The notes: a model not told the origin generated them from the sequence alone. Positions 1-7,045 are shown, numbered from the stretch's first letter. The stretch: DNA of 7,119 nucleotides from Clostridiales bacterium (GCA_012519645.1 JAAYPU010000331.1:1-7119), one strand, 5' to 3'. Made by a program: numbers and translations.

Positions 1-150
1 AAATCAGACATATGCATAATAATGTTATTTTCTTCATCATTAAATACCTCTGAGTTGCCTTTTTATTATATAATAGCAAAATGTCTTCATATGATATAGC
101 TCTATTAATAGATATATATATTTCCTTATGGTATTTTATCATTAGTAGGA

Positions 151-156
151 TATAAT
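151..156 (+). promoter_or_regulatory. Possible -10 box (TATAAT) upstream of the operon
   Basis: A perfect TATAAT lies 95 bases before the chosen start of the A2M-like gene. I see no good -35 at the normal 16-18 base distance (the best is a TTATGG-like stretch near 126-131, spacer 19), so this may be chance in AT-rich DNA. A second candidate nearer the gene is an extended -10, TGATATAAG at 190-198, with a weak TTCCTG at 171-176 spaced by 16. One of the two probably drives the three-gene operon, but the sequence does not decide between them. Confidence 0.3.
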
Positions 157-189
157 ATATATGAAATATTTTCCTGATTAATTTAATAC

Positions 190-198
190 TGATATAAG
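190..198 (+). promoter_or_regulatory. Possible extended -10 promoter element
   Basis: TGATATAAG has the TGn extension of an extended -10 box followed by TATAAG (5 of 6 to consensus). Initiation about 7 bases further on would give a leader of roughly 45 bases to the TTG start at 251, a normal length. The -35 partner is poor (TTCCTG, 171-176), which an extended -10 can tolerate. It is an alternative to the TATAAT at 151-156. Confidence 0.3.
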
Positions 199-235
199 AG
201 TATAAATATAGAGATTATTAAAGTTTTACTGCTTG

Positions 236-241
236 AGGAGG
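236..241 (+). promoter_or_regulatory. Strong ribosome binding site that sets a TTG start
   Basis: AGGAGG is a full Shine-Dalgarno match. It lies 9 bases before the in-frame TTG at 251, a good distance, but 21 bases before the first in-frame ATG at 263, which is too far. A longer frame starting with TTG at 233 would have this site inside its own second and third codons, so that start is unlikely. The site therefore favours TTG 251. Confidence 0.8.
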
Positions 242-250
242 CGGAGTTCT

Positions 251-3200
251 TTGGATTATAAAATGTCAAAAAAATGGTATGTAATTATTATAGTTGTTGC
301 AGTTATATTAGCGGGTGTTGGCAGCTGGCTTTTCATGTTGCAATCAACTCCTTCTAACGTAACAAATCTAAAGGAATTTGAATCTATTGAGGAACTGCTT
401 AATGTATCTCAGGAAGTTGTAAAAATCGAAGCATTAAGCAAAGGCTCTGCGGGAGTTGATATTAATTCCGATTTCAAAATTTATTCGGATAAAATAGATT
501 TGGCATTAGACAAGTCATCTGTTCGTGTTACACCTGAGCATGCCTTTTCTCTGAATAAAGAATCAAAAAACGTATATTCGCTGAAGTTTGAGGAGCCTCT
601 TAAAGCAAATATTATTTATAAAATCGCTGTTGAAGATAAGAATAAAGGAATCAGTACATCTAAAGCCTTTCAAACCTCTAAAGAATTTCGCGTTTTGAGG
701 ACATTGCCAAGGGATAAATCTACATATGTACCGATAAATACAGGGATAGAGATTACTTTTACCCATACGGATATGAACAATATTAAAGACTATTTTGAAA
801 TAACACCGGCTGTAAAGGGTTCATTTGAAATACATAAGGAGACGGCTGTATATGTGCCTGAAAAGCTGGATTATGATACCGTTTATACAGTGAAGATAAA
901 GAAAGGACTTCCTATAAAAAACAGCAGTGAAGCCCTTAAGGAAGAATATATATTTCAGTTTCAGACGGAAAGACAGGAAAATGCAGTCAAAAATGAAGGG
1001 TATTTTAATTTCTCTAACAGAATGTATAATTATACATCAAAAGAAGTGCCGGTATTAAATGTATATGCAGATAAATATTACAGAGATAAAGAGCTTGACA
1101 TAAAATTATACAGCTACAGGGATGCTGAAGCTTTTTTAAATGATTTGCGTAAAAATGACGACAGACCTGCATGGACAGTGAAAAACAGAGAAAGCATTAT
1201 CTATGATAAATCAGTTCTTCAGGAAGCTATGTCTTTTAAAGAAAAAATATATGAAGCAGGCAGCCCGTGGTATCAGGATGTCATAGTATTTCCTGCACAG
1301 GTAGAGGAAGGATACTACCTTGTTTCTATGTCCTATGGGGATAAGGAATTTACAACTCATATGCAGGTAAATGATATATCAGCCTATATCATGTTAGGTG
1401 GAGAGAAGTCTCTGGTATGGGTCAACGATACTCGTACGGGTGAACCTCTTAAAGGGGTGGAAATAAAAGGTGAAGGTATCAAATCAGACAGGAGCAATGA
1501 AAAAGGAATTGCAGAATTTGAATTGATCAAAGGAGAAAATACATATCAGCATTACATAAGTCTTATAGCACAAAACAGGCTTCCGTTTGTTTCATATTTA
1601 GAAGAAAGCTACTATTCATATATGTACGCTGATTCAGACAATACGGCGGAAAAGTATTGGAGTTATTTGTATTTGGACAGAGGCATGTATTTGCCTACGG
1701 ATACGATACAGGTCTGGGGAGTTGCCAAACCAAGAGCAGAAGGCAGACTTGAGGAGCTTACCGTTCAGGTGGAGAAATACGCATATTTCAGATATGATGA
1801 AAGTACATCCGATATATTGGTATCCAAAGATGTGAAGGTTTCACCTTACGGAACCTACACCTGTTCTCTGGAATATGAGCATTTCAATCCCGGCTCTTAT
1901 TTCATCTCGGTCAGATCAGGTGAAGAAGTTATAAGCAGAAAGTATTTCCAAATAAAGAAATATACTAAGCCTGCTTATAAAATGGAAATTAAAGCAGATA
2001 AAAAGGCATTGTTTTTGGGAGATACATTAAATCTGGATATTCAGGCTTCATTCTTCGAAGGCTCTCCTGTTTCGGGACTTAAAATAAATTACAGCCAGTA
2101 TAGCTGGAACGATAAGATAAAATATGTAGAAGGAAATTTGAAATGCGATGTAAACGGGCAGGCAGAGGTTAAGATAAGACCTGAATATACCAAATCAGAG
2201 GCTAATTGGTATCCTCAGTATATCAGCTACAGGTTCAACAATGCGACAGCGGAGGAAGAAGAAGTATATGCATATGCATCTGTTGATTTTTTCCCAAGGG
2301 ATATCATGATTTACGGAGAAGGAAAGGTCAATGCTGATGGATTTATGGCTGATATCAAAACCAATAAAATAGTCCTTGACCGCTTAAATAGCGAGGAGGA
2401 AGTATATTCCTATGACATGGAGAATTATAAGGGAGATACTATCGATATTCCGTTAAAGGGTAAATTGATCGAAAAAAGATGGGATAGGCGGGAAATCGGT
2501 CAGTATTATGATTATATCAATAAAGTAACTCAAAAGAGATATGAGTATTATACAGTAGAGACTATATTGGATGAATTTGAAATCAATACCGTTAATGGTA
2601 AAGCGGTATATCAGTTCCCCTATGCGAATCATTCGAGGCAAAGAAGTTATTATATAGAGCTGTCGGGAAATGATCAAAAGAACCGTCTGATTACAGAAAC
2701 CATGTATCTGCAGGAATCCTATTTAGAATATATGGAAATTGGAGAAAGGTATTCCTTCAGGGAGATGAATAATAAGTACCAATTTAAAATAGGAGAAAGC
2801 ACCAATCTGTCATTGATCAGAAACGGGGAGACCTTTGATGCCGGAGAAAAAGGGAAAACCCTATACATGCTGTTAAAAGACGGGCTCCAAGAGGCCGATA
2901 TCGTTGCTGACAGTAAGCTGACATTTGAATTTGCCAAGGAATATATTCCTAATTCATATATCAAGATGGTTTATTTTGACGGCGAAAGAGTACATGATGT
3001 CGGCATCTATGGCTTTAACTACGACTATACTGAAAAAGAGCTGGATATAAAGATTACACCTGATAAATCTTATTATAGACCGGGGGATAAGGTGAAGCTG
3101 GATATAGAGGTAAAGGACAAAAATGGAAATCCGTGTGAGGCAGAAGTCAATATAAGTGCTGTTGATGAAGCATTCTTTGCTATATGGGATCAATATGTAT

Positions 3201-5206
3201 ACACTCTTAGCGACATTTACAGCTATGTATTCGGAACGGGCATACAATCGGAGTATTATTCGTATAAAAATAATCAGCAATTTAATGGCGGAGCAGAATG
3301 CGGCGAAGGCGGAGACGAGGGAGAACCAAGGTATGATTTCAAGGATAATGCATTCTTTGGTACTGTGAAAACTAATTCATCCGGGAAGGGAACCATTGAA
3401 TTTTCTGTACCTGATAATTTAACATCCTGGCGTATCACTTATCAGGCTGTGACCGAAGATTTGAAAGCGGGTAACGGGCGGGAAAATATCAATGTTAAGC
3501 TGCCGTTTTTCATCAGCTTGATATTTAATGATGTGTATCTTGCCCAGGATGAGCCCGGTATTTCTATCAGAGCTTTTGGCACAGAAGTGAAGCAAGGCGC
3601 TGAGATTAAATACAGGGTCGTTCTGGAAGGTCCGGATGGTCTTCAGAAGGAATATGATTTAAAAGGAACAGCCGGAAGCTTTAGCAATTTAGTGCTTGAA
3701 TCCTTAATACCAGGAAGCTATTCCATCAGTGTTTATGCTGAATCAGGAAATCTGAAGGATGCCATAAAGAAAGATTTTAAAGTGGTTGAGAGCATTCTGG
3801 AAACGGCGAGAACAGATTACTTTGACTTAAACAATGACACTGATATACCTTCTTTAGTTGATATTTCTGATGAAAATGCAATGGCTGAATTGGTATTCTA
3901 TAATAAAGAAATTTCAGATTATTATCGTACACTCAATACACTGTATTATTCATGGGGTCAGCGTGTTGATCAGGTGCTTTCCAGAAAGATTGCAGGCGAA
4001 TATCTGAAGAAGTATTTTGATAACGAATATGTTTATACTGATAATGAAGATATAAGCATTTATCAGATTTATGACGGCGGTATTGCGCTATTCTCCTATG
4101 ACAGCAGCAGTCCTGTACTGTCTGCAAAGGTATGCTCCGCTGCCAAAGAAATATTTGACAGAGTTGATTTAAAGTCCTATTTTTATAGCCGTATAGATGA
4201 TGAAAGGACACCATCCTTGGATGTTGCGGCATGCTATTGGGGTCTTGCCGCATTGGGCGAACCGGTCCTGACGGATATTTACAGATTTTTGGATGATAAA
4301 GAAATAGGATGGAAAGAAAAGCTTTATTATGGCATTGCTCTTGCAGAATTAGGAGACATCGAATCGGCAGGAAATATTTATAGAGAGATCATCAAACAAT
4401 ACGGTCAATATGTTAAGCCATATGTTTATTTAAATATGGGTGAGGACAGAGATGTGAACATTGAAATGACAGCGTTATGTGCAATTATCGGCATTAAGGG
4501 AAATATTTTAGGTCATGATGAATTGTTTCGATATACGATGAATAATTCCACCGATGATATCCTCACAAATCTGGAAAGGCTTATATATTTGACATCTAAA
4601 ACACCGGATACGAAACAAGAAAGCAGTTTTACATACAGTGCTGCAGGAAAATCGGAGAAAGTTGCCATAAAAGGCTTGGAAAGATACAGACTTGTGTTAA
4701 CGGGGGATGCATTTAAGGAGCTGCAGTTTAATAATGTGAGAGGCGATATCGAGCTTGCACTGAATTACATCGGACCGGTCAAGGATTTGGCAGAAGCGGA
4801 ACAAGGACATGCAAATATTAAGAGGCGCTATCTTATAAATGGAAAAGAAAGCTCTGTATTTAATCAATCGGATATTATTACTATTGAAATGCAGCTGGAG
4901 TTTAGTCCCAATGCACCGGAAGGATATTATCAGGTGACTGATGTTTTGCCTTCGGGATTGAAATATGTTCAGCCAAATTGGGGAAGACAGGCGGATTACA
5001 GCTGGGGAAACGTTAACGGGCAAAAAATAACTTTTGGTTATTATTACGATCATAATGATAAGAGACCTAAAACTATCCTATACCTGGCACGCGTTATAGC
5101 TCCGGGAAAATATATGGCGGATAACGGTATTATACTTCATGCTAAGAGCAGAGTATGCGGATTTACGACTCAAAATGTCATTACTATAGTGAGTTCTGAA
5201 CAATGA
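251..5206 (+). CDS. Membrane-anchored alpha-2-macroglobulin-like protein without thioester cysteine
   Basis: Predicted 1651-residue bacterial A2M family protein, numbered from the TTG at 251. A basic start and hydrophobic segment at about 9-30 give a membrane anchor without a lipobox cysteine, so the body should be extracytoplasmic. Two SbsA-type Ig-like domains appear at about 60-145 and 149-240. Macroglobulin domains follow: the hallmark YLYLDRGMYLP (472-482), another near 577-660, and SYYRPGDKV (940-948) with VDEAFF near 971-976. A Gly/Glu-rich stretch (1012-1027) sits where the variable bait region lies. PDNLTSWRITYQAV (W1060) is the A2M domain signature. A helical thioester-type domain spans about 1205-1490, and a beta C-terminal domain carries DVLPSGL (1564-1570). 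At the thioester site the sequence is WGQRVDQVLSR; anchored on the Q and SR, the cysteine of CxEQ is Arg1238 and Glu is Asp, so a covalent trap is not possible. Known relatives are E. coli YfhM (thioester) and YfaS (no thioester). The protein is rich in tyrosine. Its stop overlaps the next start by ATGA. A protease-guard or structural envelope role is inference. Confidence 0.93.
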   Translation: MDYKMSKKWYVIIIVVAVILAGVGSWLFMLQSTPSNVTNLKEFESIEELLNVSQEVVKIEALSKGSAGVDINSDFKIYSDKIDLALDKSSVRVTPEHAFSLNKESKNVYSLKFEEPLKANIIYKIAVEDKNKGISTSKAFQTSKEFRVLRTLPRDKSTYVPINTGIEITFTHTDMNNIKDYFEITPAVKGSFEIHKETAVYVPEKLDYDTVYTVKIKKGLPIKNSSEALKEEYIFQFQTERQENAVKNEGYFNFSNRMYNYTSKEVPVLNVYADKYYRDKELDIKLYSYRDAEAFLNDLRKNDDRPAWTVKNRESIIYDKSVLQEAMSFKEKIYEAGSPWYQDVIVFPAQVEEGYYLVSMSYGDKEFTTHMQVNDISAYIMLGGEKSLVWVNDTRTGEPLKGVEIKGEGIKSDRSNEKGIAEFELIKGENTYQHYISLIAQNRLPFVSYLEESYYSYMYADSDNTAEKYWSYLYLDRGMYLPTDTIQVWGVAKPRAEGRLEELTVQVEKYAYFRYDESTSDILVSKDVKVSPYGTYTCSLEYEHFNPGSYFISVRSGEEVISRKYFQIKKYTKPAYKMEIKADKKALFLGDTLNLDIQASFFEGSPVSGLKINYSQYSWNDKIKYVEGNLKCDVNGQAEVKIRPEYTKSEANWYPQYISYRFNNATAEEEEVYAYASVDFFPRDIMIYGEGKVNADGFMADIKTNKIVLDRLNSEEEVYSYDMENYKGDTIDIPLKGKLIEKRWDRREIGQYYDYINKVTQKRYEYYTVETILDEFEINTVNGKAVYQFPYANHSRQRSYYIELSGNDQKNRLITETMYLQESYLEYMEIGERYSFREMNNKYQFKIGESTNLSLIRNGETFDAGEKGKTLYMLLKDGLQEADIVADSKLTFEFAKEYIPNSYIKMVYFDGERVHDVGIYGFNYDYTEKELDIKITPDKSYYRPGDKVKLDIEVKDKNGNPCEAEVNISAVDEAFFAIWDQYVYTLSDIYSYVFGTGIQSEYYSYKNNQQFNGGAECGEGGDEGEPRYDFKDNAFFGTVKTNSSGKGTIEFSVPDNLTSWRITYQAVTEDLKAGNGRENINVKLPFFISLIFNDVYLAQDEPGISIRAFGTEVKQGAEIKYRVVLEGPDGLQKEYDLKGTAGSFSNLVLESLIPGSYSISVYAESGNLKDAIKKDFKVVESILETARTDYFDLNNDTDIPSLVDISDENAMAELVFYNKEISDYYRTLNTLYYSWGQRVDQVLSRKIAGEYLKKYFDNEYVYTDNEDISIYQIYDGGIALFSYDSSSPVLSAKVCSAAKEIFDRVDLKSYFYSRIDDERTPSLDVAACYWGLAALGEPVLTDIYRFLDDKEIGWKEKLYYGIALAELGDIESAGNIYREIIKQYGQYVKPYVYLNMGEDRDVNIEMTALCAIIGIKGNILGHDELFRYTMNNSTDDILTNLERLIYLTSKTPDTKQESSFTYSAAGKSEKVAIKGLERYRLVLTGDAFKELQFNNVRGDIELALNYIGPVKDLAEAEQGHANIKRRYLINGKESSVFNQSDIITIEMQLEFSPNAPEGYYQVTDVLPSGLKYVQPNWGRQADYSWGNVNGQKITFGYYYDHNDKRPKTILYLARVIAPGKYMADNGIILHAKSRVCGFTTQNVITIVSSEQ

Positions 5207-6105
5207 GAAGGAAAATCATATTTGTCGTATTAGGTTGCATTCTTATAGCCGCAGCTTCACTATATACGAATAAGTATCCCCAAAAAAACGAAGGCGTAAT
5301 TGATAAAGAGGTTTTGACATCAGGTTCAAATCTCATATGCAAATATTATGATGAAAAAGCTTTTATGGCTTCAGTCAAACAAGCCGAAAATACAGAAACC
5401 GGTAAATTGAAGATAGCAGGAGGCATTGCGCCTCACCATTTGCTCGCTAACAATTTGATTGCCAAATTTTTTAAATCCATATCCACATCATCACAAAAGG
5501 TTGTTATCCTTTTAGGACCGAATCATAATCGTTTTGGCAGAGAAAAGATACATACCGGTGACTGGAATTGGCAGACACCTTTCGGGATATTGGAAACGGA
5601 AAAGGATATTGTCAGCAGGATTGTACAAAAAACAGGTTCGGGGAAGGATATGAAGCTTCTGGAAGACGAGCATTCTATGGCAGCATTGATGCCTTATATC
5701 AAGTATTACTTACCTGAAGCCCGTGTGGTACCCCTTGTGCTTCATGGAAATCTGGGACTGGAAGAATCAAAGGCATTGGCTGATACGATACTGGAGTGTA
5801 TCGGCGATAAGGATTATATTATCATTGGCTCTGTTGATTTCTCGCATTATTTACCGCCGGATGAAACGGAAGCGATGGATTTGGTCACTATTAAAGCTAT
5901 CGAAAAAAGAGATTTATTAGCTATAAGCCATATGGGAAATGATAATTTGGATTCACCGCCAACAATAATAACCGTATTGGAAATGATGAACAAAGTAAAT
6001 GCAAACGGATTTAAGGTGCTGGATCATTCCAATTCATCAAAAATGTCAGGCACTTACAGTAGAAGCAATACAAGTTATTATACATTATTATTTTATGAAG
6101 AATAG
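5203..6105 (+). CDS. amrB: MEMO family protein (AmmeMemoRadiSam system protein B-like), membrane-anchored
   Basis: A 300-residue MEMO family protein, related in fold to LigB-type class III extradiol dioxygenases; the bacterial function is not established. Visible motifs in order: GGIAPHHLL (H78 is the expected first metal His), LLGPNHNRFG (H108), the EDEHS motif (H157), and GSVDFSHYLPPD (D212, H215). Human MEMO1 binds metal with two His and a C-terminal Cys. Here the matching stretch reads LDSPPTI (249-255) with no Cys, and the only cysteines are 12, 46 and 199. Residues 1-20 are MRRK followed by a hydrophobic run, so unlike cytoplasmic MEMO1 this protein appears to be exported or tethered. 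The VLGC at 9-12 is a poor lipobox because the hydrophobic run continues past it. The start ATG overlaps the previous stop (ATGA) and has only a weak upstream binding site, which implies translational coupling to the A2M-like gene. No AMMECR1 or radical SAM partner gene lies in the window. Fold assignment is firm; activity is unknown, and the gene symbol follows the family name only. Confidence 0.9.
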   Translation: MRRKIIFVVLGCILIAAASLYTNKYPQKNEGVIDKEVLTSGSNLICKYYDEKAFMASVKQAENTETGKLKIAGGIAPHHLLANNLIAKFFKSISTSSQKVVILLGPNHNRFGREKIHTGDWNWQTPFGILETEKDIVSRIVQKTGSGKDMKLLEDEHSMAALMPYIKYYLPEARVVPLVLHGNLGLEESKALADTILECIGDKDYIIIGSVDFSHYLPPDETEAMDLVTIKAIEKRDLLAISHMGNDNLDSPPTIITVLEMMNKVNANGFKVLDHSNSSKMSGTYSRSNTSYYTLLFYEE

Positions 6106-6112
6106 GAAGGGG
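6104..6112 (+). promoter_or_regulatory. Ribosome binding site of the beta-helix gene
   Basis: AGGAAGGGG lies 5 bases before the ATG at 6118 and overlaps the TAG stop of the MEMO gene (6103-6105). The third gene can therefore be translated independently, although it is almost certainly co-transcribed. This site also supports ATG 6118 as the start. Confidence 0.75.
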
Positions 6113-6117
6113 AATTT

Positions 6118-6849
6118 ATGTTTAAAAATAAGAAGGAATTATTCTTTTTCGCATTGATGGTAATTATTTTTCTATTGATAAGTATGGCAATAAGAAATAA
6201 TAACACATCGGAAGCCGCCGAGCAGATAAATACAGTAATTGAGGAGCAAATAACATTAAAAATCAACCCGGGTGAGAATATTCAGCAAAAGATCGATGAA
6301 GCACAGGATGGAACGGTTATTATTATTTCCGCTGGCGAATATACAATCGATGAACCCATTGTGATAGAAAGCAGGAAGAATCTTATTATTCAAGGCGACA
6401 GGGATGTTTGGATTTATGGAGACAGAGTAGACTTTCAGATTTTTTTGATTCGGGATTCGGAAAATATTTTTATAAAAAATATAAAAGCATGTCACAAGAT
6501 TGACCCGAAGACTCAAAATAAAAAGGTCGATCCAAAGCGAATTGGCAGTGTTATGGATATTGACAGCTGTAAAAATGTCACATTGGAAAACTGTGAACTG
6601 GAGGGGTGCGGTGTATATGGTGTATATGCCGTCAATACAGACGTTTTGAATATATATGGCTGTTACCTTCACCATAATTCATGGCGCGCTTTAGGGCTGT
6701 TTAATACCGGAAACGTAATGAATGTCGTGCTGAGGGACTGCACTATCATTAATAATGCTGACTTCCTTGAGAAAGAAGGAAATATACATATTCAGTTTGA
6801 AGGTAAAAATGTGATCAAAGACAACACATATAAAGTAAATAATAACTAA
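6118..6849 (+). CDS. Small membrane-anchored right-handed parallel beta-helix protein
   Basis: A 243-residue protein. A basic N-terminus and a hydrophobic segment at about 8-25 form a signal anchor, followed by a polar linker (26-47). PGENIQQKIDEAQDGTVIII (51-70) and AGEYTIDEPIVIE (72-84) are the typical opening of NosD/pectate-lyase-like right-handed beta-helix proteins. Repeating rungs follow, for example ENIFIKNIKA (115-124), KNVTLENCELEGC (152-164), DVLNIYGCYLHHNS (175-188) and NVVLRDCTIINN (202-213), with stacked N, C and hydrophobic positions. Such folds often bind or cleave polysaccharides, but no catalytic set can be assigned here and the helix is short. A lysine-rich insertion (about 126-142, KIDPKTQNKKVDPKR) interrupts the rungs. 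The gene starts 12 bases after the MEMO gene. Its last two codons (AAC TAA) lie in the first unit of a 7-base repeat array, so the array may have reset the end of the protein. The fold call is confident; function is unknown. Confidence 0.85.
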   Translation: MFKNKKELFFFALMVIIFLLISMAIRNNNTSEAAEQINTVIEEQITLKINPGENIQQKIDEAQDGTVIIISAGEYTIDEPIVIESRKNLIIQGDRDVWIYGDRVDFQIFLIRDSENIFIKNIKACHKIDPKTQNKKVDPKRIGSVMDIDSCKNVTLENCELEGCGVYGVYAVNTDVLNIYGCYLHHNSWRALGLFNTGNVMNVVLRDCTIINNADFLEKEGNIHIQFEGKNVIKDNTYKVNNN

Positions 6850-6871
6850 GAACTAAAAACTAATAGTTGAG
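6844..6871 (+). repeat. Heptamer repeat array A (4 units, AACTAAN type)
   Basis: Four contiguous 7-base units in phase: AACTAAG, AACTAAA, AACTAAT and a divergent AGTTGAG. The first unit contains the TAA stop of the beta-helix gene. The 13 bases at 6851-6863 are the exact reverse complement of 7020-7032 in array C. Confidence 0.75.
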
Positions 6872-6909
6872 GAGGATTTTGTGTTTTCAAACACAAAATC
6901 TTCTTTTTT
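6870..6909 (+). terminator. Strong intrinsic terminator of the three-gene operon
   Basis: The arm GATTTTGTGTT (6875-6885) pairs exactly with AACACAAAATC (6890-6900) around a 4-base loop. The stem can be extended outward by AGGAG (6870-6874) against TTCTT (6901-6905) using A-T, G-C and G-T pairs. A run of T (6904-6909) follows directly. The hairpin is 21 bases past the beta-helix stop, the normal place for an operon terminator. No A-run precedes the 5' arm, so it is probably one-directional. Confidence 0.85.
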
Positions 6910-6915
6910 ACAGAA

Positions 6916-6950
6916 AACTGAGAACTGGCAACTGATAACTGACAACTGAA
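6916..6950 (+). repeat. Heptamer repeat array B (5 units, AACTGNN)
   Basis: Five perfect-phase 7-base units, each beginning AACTG and varying only in the last two bases (AG, GC, AT, AC, AA). The invariant five bases in all five copies are far beyond chance. Its first unit, AACTGAG, is the exact reverse complement of CTCAGTT at 7012-7018 in array C. Confidence 0.85.
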
Positions 6951-6966
6951 AGATAATGAAGAAATA

Positions 6967-6988
6967 TTGCCTGAAAGGCAAAATTGCC
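6967..6988. repeat. Overlapping small hairpins TTGCC / GGCAA / TTGCC
   Basis: TTGCC (6967-6971) can pair with GGCAA (6977-6981) around a 5-base loop. The same GGCAA can instead pair with a second TTGCC (6984-6988), though the 2-base gap forces loss of the innermost pair. The two hairpins exclude each other. The element sits between the oppositely oriented repeat arrays B and C, near the tip of a possible larger fold. Confidence 0.5.
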
Positions 6989-6990
6989 AC

Positions 6991-7032
6991 CTTAACTCTT
7001 AATTCTTAACTCTCAGTTCTTAGTTTTTAGTT
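6991..7032 (-). repeat. Heptamer repeat array C (6 units, inverted)
   Basis: Six contiguous in-phase 7-base units read on the + strand as CTTAACT, CTTAATT, CTTAACT, then CTCAGTT, CTTAGTT, TTTAGTT. On the - strand the last three become AACTAAA, AACTAAG and AACTGAG, the same family as arrays A and B. The array is thus an inverted partner that could fold back on A or B. Confidence 0.8.
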
Positions 7033-7045
7033 AAGTAGATGTAAG

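Noticed and set aside
1..57. Open - strand frame running to the left edge
   Set aside because: A stop lies just upstream of it, and there is no start with a ribosome binding site at the proper place.
1..99. Open + strand frame from the window edge to TAG at 97-99, as the tail of an upstream gene
   Set aside because: About 32 codons with no recognisable protein character in very AT-rich DNA; it cannot be told from chance.
101..112. 12-base perfect palindrome TCTATTAATAGA as an operator
   Set aside because: AT-only core in AT-rich DNA, too far from a defined promoter; such palindromes are expected by chance.
3933..5053. Long - strand frames (3933-4253 and 4697-5053) opposite the A2M-like gene
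   Set aside because: Shadows of a clear coding gene; their translations have no family features and no binding sites.
5203..5262. Lipoprotein signal (VLGC, residues 9-12) in the MEMO protein
   Set aside because: The hydrophobic stretch before the Cys is too short and continues after it, so a transmembrane anchor fits better.
6256..6675. 139-codon - strand frame opposite the beta-helix gene
   Set aside because: The + strand protein has a regular fold pattern and a strong start; the antisense translation looks random.
6844..7032. CRISPR array
   Set aside because: The repeat units are 7 bases long, contiguous and degenerate, with no spacers and no cas genes in view.
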